This document shows positions 10,444-19,553 of a stretch of DNA of 64,000 bases, piece by piece. Position numbers and translations under genes: made by a program. The notes under the pieces were generated by a model. It made no database searches. It saw only the letters and a program-made list of their open reading frames with translations, and was not told where the DNA came from. How positions within the stretch are numbered: position 1 is the first letter of the stretch; each line of letters starts with the position of its first letter. The DNA is from Tritrichomonas musculus (taxonomy: Eukaryota > Parabasalia > Tritrichomonadida > Tritrichomonadidae), in NCBI GenBank assembly GCA_039105265.1, contig JAPFFF010000019.1, positions 372,001 through 436,000 on the forward strand. The letters run 5' to 3'.

Positions 10444-11081
10444 TGATTTTTCATGATTAGAGAATTGTATTAATTCCTAGAATGAATAAAATACCACCAA
10501 TTCCAATTATTATTATTTTTTTTTTTTAGGATGAGATTGGTGTGAATTTCTTTGTTTTCCTCTTGTACTGATTATAAAATTCTTCAGTCCTATAAGAAGG
10601 GATATGCATTTTATAATCCTTAATAAAAATGAAATGAATTAATTTGATTTCATGTATAAAAAAAAAAAAAAAGCAAAATTTCAATGATTATTGAAATCCT
10701 TACAAATTTTCTATTTAAACAAATTTTAATAGTATAATATCTCAAAATTTCTCTAATAAAAAAGAAATATAACATTATATTATTATTGTTGTTGCTATTA
10801 AAACTTTTTTCATGTAGGATATTAATAAAAAAATTTATACTTTTAGAGATATTTATAATACATCCGATTCATAAATTCAATACCAAAATTTTTCAAATGA
10901 ATGAAATACTGTGTCATATATATATATATATATATATTTATAAATCTAAGTAGTTCAAAACATTAAAAAAGTTGTAAATCAAAAATATTTTTCCAATTAC
11001 ATTTAATCATCATATAAATTTATTTTCATTCCATAAATTATAGGAATTAACAATAAAAATTAATAAAAAAATATCTAATTT
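10444..11081. other. Intergenic, AT-rich, with a TA microsatellite
   Basis: About 640 bases between two minus-strand genes. It holds homopolymer runs near 10511-10526 and 10658-10672, and an alternating TA microsatellite near 10917-10938. No coding frame, RNA gene or larger repeat recognised. Confidence 0.6.
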
Positions 11082-14000
11082 TTAAATATCAGCTTCCTCA
11101 TCGTCTTCTTTTTCTCCAGATAACAGTTTAAGTAATTCTTCACCTTTTTGTAATATATCGTCTTCTTCTTCTGAATCATCAAAAAGTTGATCATCAATAG
11201 CGTTTTGATTATGATTTTGATCATTATCTTCATCAATATGAACGAAAGGTCTAGGCTCGACAACAATTTCATTCAGACGACTATAATTATCATGAATATC
11301 AAGATCACTATCTTCTTCTTCTCCATCTCCATTTTGTTCTTGATTTGCCTCTGGAGACTCTTTATTTGTTACATATTCATCGATATGAACAAATGGTCTT
11401 GGTTCAACAACAATTTCTTTAAGACGATCAAAATTTTCATTAATATCAAAATCACTTTCTTCTTCTTCATTTCCAATACCTCTTTGTTTTTCAGGAGCAA
11501 GATTGTCTAAATTGAGGCTTCTATTTTTAATAACGAGCTCGGTTGGAACTTCAATATTATCAAGGGCTTCTTCTTCCTCCTCTTCATTTTCTTCATCACT
11601 TTTCAATAAACTTGAACTTGGCTGGTTTCGAGTGCCTTCTTCTTCTTCGTCATGATTGGAAATGAATTGATCTTCAGTTGCAGCCTCATCAAAATCTTCT
11701 TCTGGGTTTTGCTGATCGTCAATATTTTTATTACCTGTTTCTTGCTTTTCTTCTTCTTCAAAAGTATCAAATTCATTATCAACAAGGTTTTCAAATTCAT
11801 CAGCTTCTTCCTCTTCATTGTCTAGTAGCTGATTATCTTGATTTATGATATTGGACTTAATTTTACTAACAAATTCATTTATAGAGCCATCAGTTTCTTC
11901 TTCGTTATTGCTATTGTTATTATCAACCTCAAAATCATTTCCAGGATTAACAGCTTCATCTTTTTCATTTCCATTGGAAACCTCAACTTCATTTTCATTA
12001 CCAATGATATCATCAACTTCAAATTGATTTCCATTTGATATTTCATTTCTTGCTTCTTCTTCTTCTTCTTCATTGTCATTACCAATGATATCATCAACTT
12101 CAAATTGATTTCCATTTGATATTTCGTTTCTTACTTCTTCCTCTTCTTCATTGTCATTGCCAATGGCATCATCAACTTCAAATTGATTTTCATTCAATAT
12201 TTCATTTATTTCTTCTTCCTCTTCTTCATTACCAATTATATCATCAATTTTATATGGATTTGAATCATTTACATTTCCTTCTTCGTTGTTATTGTTAACA
12301 ATATCATCTATATCAAATTGATTTATATTATCTTCTTCTTTTTCCTCTTCTTCATTATTATTATTGTTAATGATATCATCAATATCATGCTTATTTGAGT
12401 CATTAACACTTTGATTAGTTGGTAATTCACTATCAGTAATAAGTTCTTCTTCTTCTTCGTTATTTCCTTCAGCATCCAAATCATTAAGAAAATCAGCATC
12501 TCCTTTATCTTCTTTATTTAACAAATCTTTATGCTGATCTAATAATTTATCAACATCAACATTTTTTCGTTGATCTTCATCAGAAATAAGACTCTCTTTG
12601 ATTAATTCATTTATACCATTGGTGCTATCTTCATCTTCATTACTGTTTATACTATTTCCTTTTGCTTCAAAAGTTTGAACATTTTCATTATTGTTCTCAG
12701 GTGGGTTCATATTATCAAAATCATTTTCATTATCATCAATGATTTGGATTATTTCATTAAATTCTTCTTCCTCTTCTTCACTAATAAGATTATTAAACTC
12801 CATATTTACATCGAAAGCTTCCTCTTCTTCTTCTTCTTTTGCGGCTGAAGCATTGTTTGTAGCATTTTCATCATTATCATTAATATTGTTACCTTTGCTT
12901 GCTTCAGGATGTGGAATTGATGGATGCGGCTTCTTTTGTTGCGAGCTTGGCGAAGAACCAGATAAATTTAATTTCATTTTCTTAGGTGAATTTTCATTAT
13001 CAAAGATTTCAGCATCAGAATTGAATGGAGAAGGAGTTATTGATTTTGGTGAAGGCTGGGTAAGCCCAAATACATCATCTGATGAATTATCTGAATTGAA
13101 GACACCTGGTAATTTATCATCTGGAGATTTGATTGGAGTTGCAACTCCACTTCCTTCTTGCTTGTTGGTGAAGTTTTCGATGTTGGCTTTATCATTTGTT
13201 GGGATAACAAGTGGATTCAAATTCATCAATTTCTTTTTCTTTGGAGTTTCATTTTTTTGTTCTTCTTCTTCATTGTTAGCATTTCCTTCTTCTTCTTCTT
13301 CTTCTTGATCAGGTATATTTTTCTGTGGAGAAGAGTTGTTGTAATTAAACAAAATTGATGACAAAGATTTTTTATTGCTTCCATCTTCATCATTTTCAAA
13401 TGCATTTGTTGAGGTAGAAATTTCATCTTGAATATCATCTTCAACTCTGATGTCATTTGATGGTGATCGGCCAATTCGAATATCGTCTTTAACTTTCTTT
13501 GGCGATAAAAGATCAAGCATGCTATCATTGCTTTTTTCTTGATTAATATTTTCATTTTCGTTTTCATTTGTACTGCTACTGAAGTAATGTGGAAGATGAT
13601 GATTTGGAAGTTCGTCAGATGATGTCTTCCAATGGAGAGATTCATACTTTTTCTTTGTTGATTCATCATCTGATGCTATTTGATCTAGTCTTTCATCAAA
13701 ATCAGTAATTTTAGAATCTAAATATTTAGCCGATTGGATGTCATGATCACTCGTGCTTAATTCATCATCTTCTTTAGTTTCATCGAATGCATTAAATATT
13801 TTTTCTTCAATAGCCTTTCCATCTTCAATAATATCATATGTTGAATCTAAATTTTCTCGTCTTTCTTCCTCATTCTCTTCTTCATCATCAACTCTAGGTT
13901 TAATGTTTGTTGTAGTTTGATGGCGTTTTTGACTTTGTGTATTCATTGTTAAATAACTTTGTTTTTTGTTCTGTGGTAAACTTTCAGAAGAATTTGTTAT

Positions 14001-16580
14001 ATCTGAAGCATATTTATATCTTTCCATCAATTCATCAGTCAAATTGTCATTTTCTTCTTCTTCTTCTTCTTTTTCATGTTGATTGTCTTTTCGATTGCTC
14101 GTAGAAGAAGGTTTTGATATTATCATTTCTGGAAGATCGTTATCACTATCGCTAAGAACTTCCGTCTTTGTTGTATTATTGTTATTCTTTTTAAGAATGT
14201 TTTCAAATTCTTCATCTGATGATAATAAGTTTTCTTTTTTGAGTTGACTAATTAAATCGTTTACTTGATTGTCATTATTTTTTTTAGTAGTCTTCATTGA
14301 TTCTTCTTTTCGATTGATTTCAACTTTTTTGGACGCTGGCTTTGGCATTAATTTAGAATATTTGTCAATAAGTTCATCTGCTGATGATTTTTCATCGTTA
14401 TCTTCATTATTTTGGTTTCCTTTTGCTTTTCTTTGAATGTTTTGATCAGAATTGGCAGAATATTTATTATAAATATCGTCAGCTGAATCAGATGACGAAA
14501 ATTTAATATTCATTTTACTTGATTTATCATTTCTATTGTTATTATTTTTTGCATCAACATCTACGTTTGTCAAAGCTTTTATTTGTTGGAAGAGCTCATC
14601 ATCATCATCATCTAAAGCAGTTTTTTTGTTAATTCGTGATACTTTCTTATCTTTAACTTCTGGTGAATGAAGAGAAAGAGGAACGCTTAATTTCAAATTA
14701 GTTTTTTTCTTTTGATGGCGCTTTGGAATTATTTCAGAATCATCAAGATCAATATCATCATCGAGAATTCGTTGAGTTTGCTTAGCTATTTCTTTCTGAG
14801 CTAGAATGTCGTCGATATTTATAGATGACGATGATGAATCAGAACTAAATTCATTAAAAACATTTTTCAGTGCATTATGCTTCTTTGAAATTTCGTTGTC
14901 ATCATAAAGTTTTGGACTTTTGAACAAATTGAATTGATTTAATTCTAAATCACTATTGCTTGAAGATGAAGATATTGTTGGTTTTGTTATTTTAGAATGC
15001 TTTTTTAATGTGAATTTGGCAAAATTTGTAATATCCTCAAAAGAATCATCGTCACTATCCAAAAATTTACTATATCTATTTACTGGTGATGGAGAAACTG
15101 TTCTCTTCGTTGTCTTATAATTAAATGTTTGAAAGTCATCATCATCTTCGCTTGTTGATTTCAACGGTTTATTCCTTAAGAAGTTTTTTGGATATTCTAT
15201 ATTGTATTGACTCATATCATCATCAGAAGATGATGTATCTATATGCTTTGCTTTTTTAGATATTCCAAATATAGGTAATACATTGAAGTCGTCTGATGAT
15301 GATAAATCAAAATTGTGCTTGTTTGAAGTTAACTTTGTGCTCTTTGTAGGTTGGTATTCCTTTGATGTTGTTTGTTTAAGGTGTGATGAGTATGTTTTTA
15401 AAATACCATTTAAATTATCGTCGCTTGATGATGAAGAATCAGAAAAATTTGCAAGATATCTGTTACGATTGTAAATAAGGTTGGTGTTAGTTTTTATTGG
15501 ACTTGCCGCAGTTGTTGGTTTAGACCTTGTAATAATGGGTTTACTTAAAGAGAATTCTGAATCATCAGAGAAAGATAAAGGATCTTTTTCATTTAGTATT
15601 TCTTTAATCGATCTTTTTTTGTTTTCCTTGTTGAGGGGTCTTCTGTACTTGCTTGTTATTCTATCGATATCAGTATCGTCGCTTGATGAGGATAAATTGA
15701 GATTTTGCATATATCTACGGGTCTTCTCAACTGTTCTAGACTTATATTTATCTAGTTCATCTTCTGATGATGAATCAAAAAGACTTGTCTTTCTATTTTT
15801 TTTCCTATGCTGACTGAGTATACCATCATAGCGATAAACTTCATCATGAATTGATTTATATGGAGAAGGTGATTTTGATGTTTTAAAGTCTCTAGTAATG
15901 TATATCCCATGTTTTTGAGTACTTGTTGGTTCTTCTTTGCTTTTGGTTATATAATAATAATCGTTGCTGCTTTTCTTATATTTATCATTTCCTGTGTCTG
16001 CATTATGAGATTTATAATAATAACCATTTCTGTATGGATCTTCATTTCTTGATTGCGTTTTCTCGTAATCAATTTTACTTCCATATGGATTTTCATTATA
16101 ATATTTGATGTTTCGCCCTCTTTTATTTTCGTTGAAATCATATTTATCTTGTAAATGATGCTTATGCTCGATTTTATGAACTTTTGAATCTTTGCGATGA
16201 TGAGTTGTATTATGATTATGATGTTTGGTGATGTGAGCTGGTTCATCTTGATCATCTAAAAATGAAACATCATATTTATTTAAATAATAATTTTTACGAG
16301 TACTTCTGGAAGTTGATTTAGATCGTTGTTTGGGTGATTTATTATTATCTGATGATATTTTCTCTGATCTGATTGCGCTACTTTTGTGTTTTTGTGGTGG
16401 CGGGTTTTTTGATTTTGAGGATTTTGAGTCCTTTTTTTTAAGAGATAATCGAGTTGGAGGAATTGGAGTTTCGGATGGTGAAGAAGAAGACAGCGAATCA
16501 CTATTATTTTCATTATCTCTGGTATCAATAAGATCTCGGATCTTTTGGAGACGTAAAATTAATGCTGTATTCTTGCTCAT
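11082..16580 (-). CDS. Giant acidic, Ser/Asp/Glu-rich low-complexity protein
   Basis: An uninterrupted 1832-codon frame. The N-terminal third is basic and polar with many SSSDD/SSDDD clusters of the kind casein kinase 2 phosphorylates. The middle and C-terminal parts are dominated by Glu/Asn/Asp runs. Two internal repeat families are visible. One is a Glu-rich unit carrying NQFEVDDxIGN, in at least three close copies (about residues 1495-1570, DNA near 11930-12230). The other is a longer C-terminal unit carrying EIVVEPRPFVHIDE, in two copies (DNA near 11236-11290 and 11380-11435). There is no signal peptide, membrane span or catalytic domain. It is likely intrinsically disordered; a nuclear or chromatin-associated role is a guess from composition. 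Initiator-like TCAATTTC lies upstream of the ATG. Confidence 0.85.
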   Translation of the reverse strand: MSKNTALILRLQKIRDLIDTRDNENNSDSLSSSSPSETPIPPTRLSLKKKDSKSSKSKNPPPQKHKSSAIRSEKISSDNNKSPKQRSKSTSRSTRKNYYLNKYDVSFLDDQDEPAHITKHHNHNTTHHRKDSKVHKIEHKHHLQDKYDFNENKRGRNIKYYNENPYGSKIDYEKTQSRNEDPYRNGYYYKSHNADTGNDKYKKSSNDYYYITKSKEEPTSTQKHGIYITRDFKTSKSPSPYKSIHDEVYRYDGILSQHRKKNRKTSLFDSSSEDELDKYKSRTVEKTRRYMQNLNLSSSSDDTDIDRITSKYRRPLNKENKKRSIKEILNEKDPLSFSDDSEFSLSKPIITRSKPTTAASPIKTNTNLIYNRNRYLANFSDSSSSSDDNLNGILKTYSSHLKQTTSKEYQPTKSTKLTSNKHNFDLSSSDDFNVLPIFGISKKAKHIDTSSSDDDMSQYNIEYPKNFLRNKPLKSTSEDDDDFQTFNYKTTKRTVSPSPVNRYSKFLDSDDDSFEDITNFAKFTLKKHSKITKPTISSSSSNSDLELNQFNLFKSPKLYDDNEISKKHNALKNVFNEFSSDSSSSSINIDDILAQKEIAKQTQRILDDDIDLDDSEIIPKRHQKKKTNLKLSVPLSLHSPEVKDKKVSRINKKTALDDDDDELFQQIKALTNVDVDAKNNNNRNDKSSKMNIKFSSSDSADDIYNKYSANSDQNIQRKAKGNQNNEDNDEKSSADELIDKYSKLMPKPASKKVEINRKEESMKTTKKNNDNQVNDLISQLKKENLLSSDEEFENILKKNNNNTTKTEVLSDSDNDLPEMIISKPSSTSNRKDNQHEKEEEEEENDNLTDELMERYKYASDITNSSESLPQNKKQSYLTMNTQSQKRHQTTTNIKPRVDDEEENEEERRENLDSTYDIIEDGKAIEEKIFNAFDETKEDDELSTSDHDIQSAKYLDSKITDFDERLDQIASDDESTKKKYESLHWKTSSDELPNHHLPHYFSSSTNENENENINQEKSNDSMLDLLSPKKVKDDIRIGRSPSNDIRVEDDIQDEISTSTNAFENDEDGSNKKSLSSILFNYNNSSPQKNIPDQEEEEEEGNANNEEEEQKNETPKKKKLMNLNPLVIPTNDKANIENFTNKQEGSGVATPIKSPDDKLPGVFNSDNSSDDVFGLTQPSPKSITPSPFNSDAEIFDNENSPKKMKLNLSGSSPSSQQKKPHPSIPHPEASKGNNINDNDENATNNASAAKEEEEEEAFDVNMEFNNLISEEEEEEFNEIIQIIDDNENDFDNMNPPENNNENVQTFEAKGNSINSNEDEDSTNGINELIKESLISDEDQRKNVDVDKLLDQHKDLLNKEDKGDADFLNDLDAEGNNEEEEELITDSELPTNQSVNDSNKHDIDDIINNNNNEEEEKEEDNINQFDIDDIVNNNNEEGNVNDSNPYKIDDIIGNEEEEEEINEILNENQFEVDDAIGNDNEEEEEVRNEISNGNQFEVDDIIGNDNEEEEEEARNEISNGNQFEVDDIIGNENEVEVSNGNEKDEAVNPGNDFEVDNNNSNNEEETDGSINEFVSKIKSNIINQDNQLLDNEEEEADEFENLVDNEFDTFEEEEKQETGNKNIDDQQNPEEDFDEAATEDQFISNHDEEEEGTRNQPSSSLLKSDEENEEEEEEALDNIEVPTELVIKNRSLNLDNLAPEKQRGIGNEEEESDFDINENFDRLKEIVVEPRPFVHIDEYVTNKESPEANQEQNGDGEEEDSDLDIHDNYSRLNEIVVEPRPFVHIDEDNDQNHNQNAIDDQLFDDSEEEDDILQKGEELLKLLSGEKEDDEEADI

Positions 16581-16602
16581 TTAAAAATTTTAAGAATCTT
16601 GA

Positions 16603-16610
16603 GAAATTGA
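16603..16610 (-). promoter_or_regulatory. Initiator-like element and TTCAAAAAGT motif of the acidic-protein gene
   Basis: On the minus strand TCAATTTC lies 22 bases before the ATG at 16580. Immediately upstream is ACTTTTTGAAAG (about 16612-16623), and a second copy of the same decamer lies near 16653. The decamer recurs near other starts in the window. Assigned by motif and position only. Confidence 0.45.
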
Positions 16611-16850
16611 GCTTTCAAAAAGTTTATGGATACCGTTTATTTTCGAAACGTTTTTTCAAAAAGTTATTATTTAGACCGTTTATCATTTTTAAATTCAGGA
16701 AAGAAGATTTTTATATATAAAATATAATATCTCTCTTTCTTTTCAGTATTAAAAATAATATAATTCTGTAGGAATGATATATTTTTTAAAAATGAATATT
16801 TGCAAGTAAATAATAAAGGATTATTTAATTAGAGAATAGACATACTATTT

Positions 16851-18794
16851 TTATTTATTATCTGATTCTGTTTTAGGAGCTCCTTTTCTTGGGAACCAAA
16901 TTTTCTTTTTCATTGCAGCTTTTTCAATTTCCTTAACTTCTATATCTCTTCCTTCAATTGATTCATTTTCAAGCGATCGCATAGCCTTAGCTTTCATTGA
17001 TTGGTCTCTGAATGAAACAACTGTGATTTCAAAATCATTCGGATTATCATTTTTAACAGTGCTAGTATTGCTGCTTGCTTTAGCAGGCTTTTTTCCATGG
17101 GCCTTCTTTCTTTTTCCTTTTGCATTTTTGCTTTTTGTGTTCTTCTCAGTATCATTATCATCATCATCTTTGTCTTTGTCATTCGTTTCTTCACTTGTTT
17201 CTTTCTTTTCAGGACAGAAGCAATATAAAAAGTTAACATTTTCCAGTTCATTGCTTTCAAGCAAAAATACAATTTGATCAACAGTTATATTTTCTGTTTT
17301 TTCGATGAAAATCGAATTATGCTTCATGTAATTTACGCACATTTTTGTGTATTTGCTTCTTTTTGCATAATTTCCACCATAGTAAGGAATATATCCGAAA
17401 GGAATCAATAATCCAATTGATTCACGATCATCCTGATCAAGATAATCTTCAGCTTTTTGAACATCTTTAATTGTTTTTTCATTGAATTGAACAACAGCCC
17501 ACCAGCATCTGTTTTCAGCTTCATTATAAATAGTTGCTGAAATTGGTTTGCAATCGTCAGGGAAATATTGAATGATATCATTTTCTGTTGTTTCAGGTAA
17601 TAAATTAAACATCCATAACTTAGTTCTCGTAAATACAACGTTTTCATAAGTTTTGTCATAAACAGCTCTTAAACCATCTTTTATATCAACAAAAATAACA
17701 TTAGCGCAGCATTTTTTATTTTGGTCATCTTGATCTTTTTCATCTCGATCTTGGCCTTCGTAGTAAATGCGAAGATGATAAATTGGCCCATATTTGTTTT
17801 CGAGATCAGATCTAAATTCTTTTCTATCAATTGGTGTGATTGACTGAGCCTCAAGCCCTTTGATTGTAATTTCAGCACGTTTGCATTCATCCATAACGTC
17901 ATCATCAATCATTCTTTTGATATTGATTAATGAATCTTGAATGTTATAATCTTGATATTCTTTAACAAAGTCGTTGCATTTATCCATATCTTCGAATTCT
18001 ATTGAAAAAACTCGTTCTCCAAAATGGTTTCCACTTAGATCTTTTTCAAGGCGAAAATTAATAAATCCAGAATCGCCTCCACTCCTTTTTGTGAAGTACT
18101 TAGAGACATTATCATCGCTTATTGTAGGTGAAATATCTTCAACATAAACTGCAGGAATTTCACTCAAGTTGAATGCTATTTCTACATCAAAAAGTCGGAA
18201 AAGTGGAATTAATGAATGCCAACTTCTCTCTTCGCATGTCACTTTGCAATAAAATGAATTAAATTCTGCTTTAACACGGTTGGCACCGAGACCATAAACA
18301 AGCTTTAAAAAGTCTGCATATAAAGAATCAGAAATTCTCCATATGTAAAAATAAACCATAGCGTGTTCATCATCTATAACTTCTTCTTCTTCAGCTTTTT
18401 CTTCTTTTTCCTTGTTTTTTACTTCGATCTCATAAAAATCAATATTTTTGCCTCCTCCACGAGGTAAAGATTTTTTGTTCCCTCCACTAGCTAGCATTTT
18501 CTTTCGTCTTCGGTAGCCTCTTGTTCGTTTGATTCCAAATGATTCATCAAAATTGGTTCCCATTACTTGTGAAGGATCAACATGAACATGGCAATCTGCT
18601 TTTAATGCAGCAACTACATCATCAACAAGTAATGGCATTTTTGTGTAAAAGCAGAGATATGTATCATCATTAAAAGTAAAAACAGGGCATGAATAAAATG
18701 CAAAAGTTGGATTTATTTTTGTTCCTTCGTTTAATTTAACACTACGAATTAAAAATATTTTAAATCCATTTGATCGATAATGCTTAGGTAGCAT
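16851..18794 (-). CDS. Probable RNA-binding protein with degenerate RRM domains
   Basis: The 647 residues contain at least two segments with RRM-like strand-helix spacing. One begins AVYVEDISPTISDDNVSKYF (about residue 220), where an RNP2-like strand leads into a helix and the later FSIEFEDMDKC is RNP1-like. The other begins KLWMFNLLPETTENDIIQYF (about residue 405) and ends in WWAVVQFNEK. The first 140 residues are basic with a RGYRRRKK cluster. The C-terminus has a Lys-rich low-complexity region followed by a final strand-helix unit. The RNP aromatic residues are poorly conserved, so RNA binding is inferred from fold pattern only. An initiator-like TCACCTT lies about 18 bases upstream of the ATG. 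Function unknown; mRNA handling is most plausible. Confidence 0.75.
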   Translation of the reverse strand: MLPKHYRSNGFKIFLIRSVKLNEGTKINPTFAFYSCPVFTFNDDTYLCFYTKMPLLVDDVVAALKADCHVHVDPSQVMGTNFDESFGIKRTRGYRRRKKMLASGGNKKSLPRGGGKNIDFYEIEVKNKEKEEKAEEEEVIDDEHAMVYFYIWRISDSLYADFLKLVYGLGANRVKAEFNSFYCKVTCEERSWHSLIPLFRLFDVEIAFNLSEIPAVYVEDISPTISDDNVSKYFTKRSGGDSGFINFRLEKDLSGNHFGERVFSIEFEDMDKCNDFVKEYQDYNIQDSLINIKRMIDDDVMDECKRAEITIKGLEAQSITPIDRKEFRSDLENKYGPIYHLRIYYEGQDRDEKDQDDQNKKCCANVIFVDIKDGLRAVYDKTYENVVFTRTKLWMFNLLPETTENDIIQYFPDDCKPISATIYNEAENRCWWAVVQFNEKTIKDVQKAEDYLDQDDRESIGLLIPFGYIPYYGGNYAKRSKYTKMCVNYMKHNSIFIEKTENITVDQIVFLLESNELENVNFLYCFCPEKKETSEETNDKDKDDDDNDTEKNTKSKNAKGKRKKAHGKKPAKASSNTSTVKNDNPNDFEITVVSFRDQSMKAKAMRSLENESIEGRDIEVKEIEKAAMKKKIWFPRKGAPKTESDNK

Positions 18795-19531
18795 ACGAAA
18801 TGTTCAAGGTGAAATAATTATTGAATTCGATCAGTTATTGTGGTGATATTTGTTCAATTTAAATAACTTATTTTCTGCAGATTCATTAAAAAATCTCATA
18901 AACTTATTGTATTAGTCACTTTGTTATTTGGAAACAAAATCAAAAGAAAAAAGAAAAATCGATATCAATACATAAGATTAATAAAAAATAAAAAAATTAT
19001 ATCTTTTCAAGTAATTAAGAAAGTTATCTTTTTTTTATAACATACAATTGAAAAGTATAACTTGGTATATAATAAAGAAATATTTATTTTTTAATTATTG
19101 ATTCAATTGTATTTTTTTATTAAAATTTAAATGCATGCAATAGGCATATATATTTACTATGTTTAGTGAATAAAATATATAGCGTAATATGTATATATTG
19201 GCATCAATAAACATAGTAAATATTAAGTATTAGAGAAATCAATTTGTATTAAAAAAGTAGTCAAAAATATGTTGTCTAATCATTATATTTAGTAATAAGA
19301 AACCGAATATAAGATTTAAAATAAAAATGATTTAATTACATCATTATGTATATCAAAAATTTATATTTTGAGAAAATTATGGTAAAACAGAAAACATTCA
19401 AAAAGTCCACTTTTTAATAAAAAAAAAGATGATGGGTAAGAATTCAAAAGGTTAGTAAGCTTTTTGAATTATACTGCCATTACTTTGTATTCAAAATATT
19501 TTCTTATATTATTCACAATATTTATTTCAGT
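18795..19531. other. Divergent intergenic region with a 15-bp inverted repeat
   Basis: Separates the RRM-like gene (minus) from the ABCA pseudogene (plus). It contains a perfect inverted repeat, TATTTACTATGTTTA (19151-19165) and its complement (19208-19222), 42 bases apart; this could be a hairpin or a small inverted-repeat element. TTCAAAAAGT occurs near 19399, and ACTTTTTGAA-like sequence near 19462. No gene seen. Confidence 0.55.
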
Positions 19532-19538
19532 TCATTTT
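19532..19538 (+). promoter_or_regulatory. Initiator-like element of the ABCA pseudogene
   Basis: TCATTTT lies 16 bases before the ATG at 19554 and matches the trichomonad initiator. It decides the start: the frame is open from further upstream, but MSDTDSI.. at 19554 is the likely native N-terminus. Confidence 0.5.
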
Positions 19539-19553
19539 AAAAAAAAGAAAATA

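Noticed and set aside
10917-10938. TA repeat as a regulatory TATA element
   Set aside because: A plain microsatellite far from the ATG; trichomonad promoters use initiators rather than TATA boxes.
11187-16584. Many frames overlapping the acidic-protein gene
   Set aside because: Glu/Ser/Asp codon runs create long open shadow frames on both strands; none has an independent start signal or domain.
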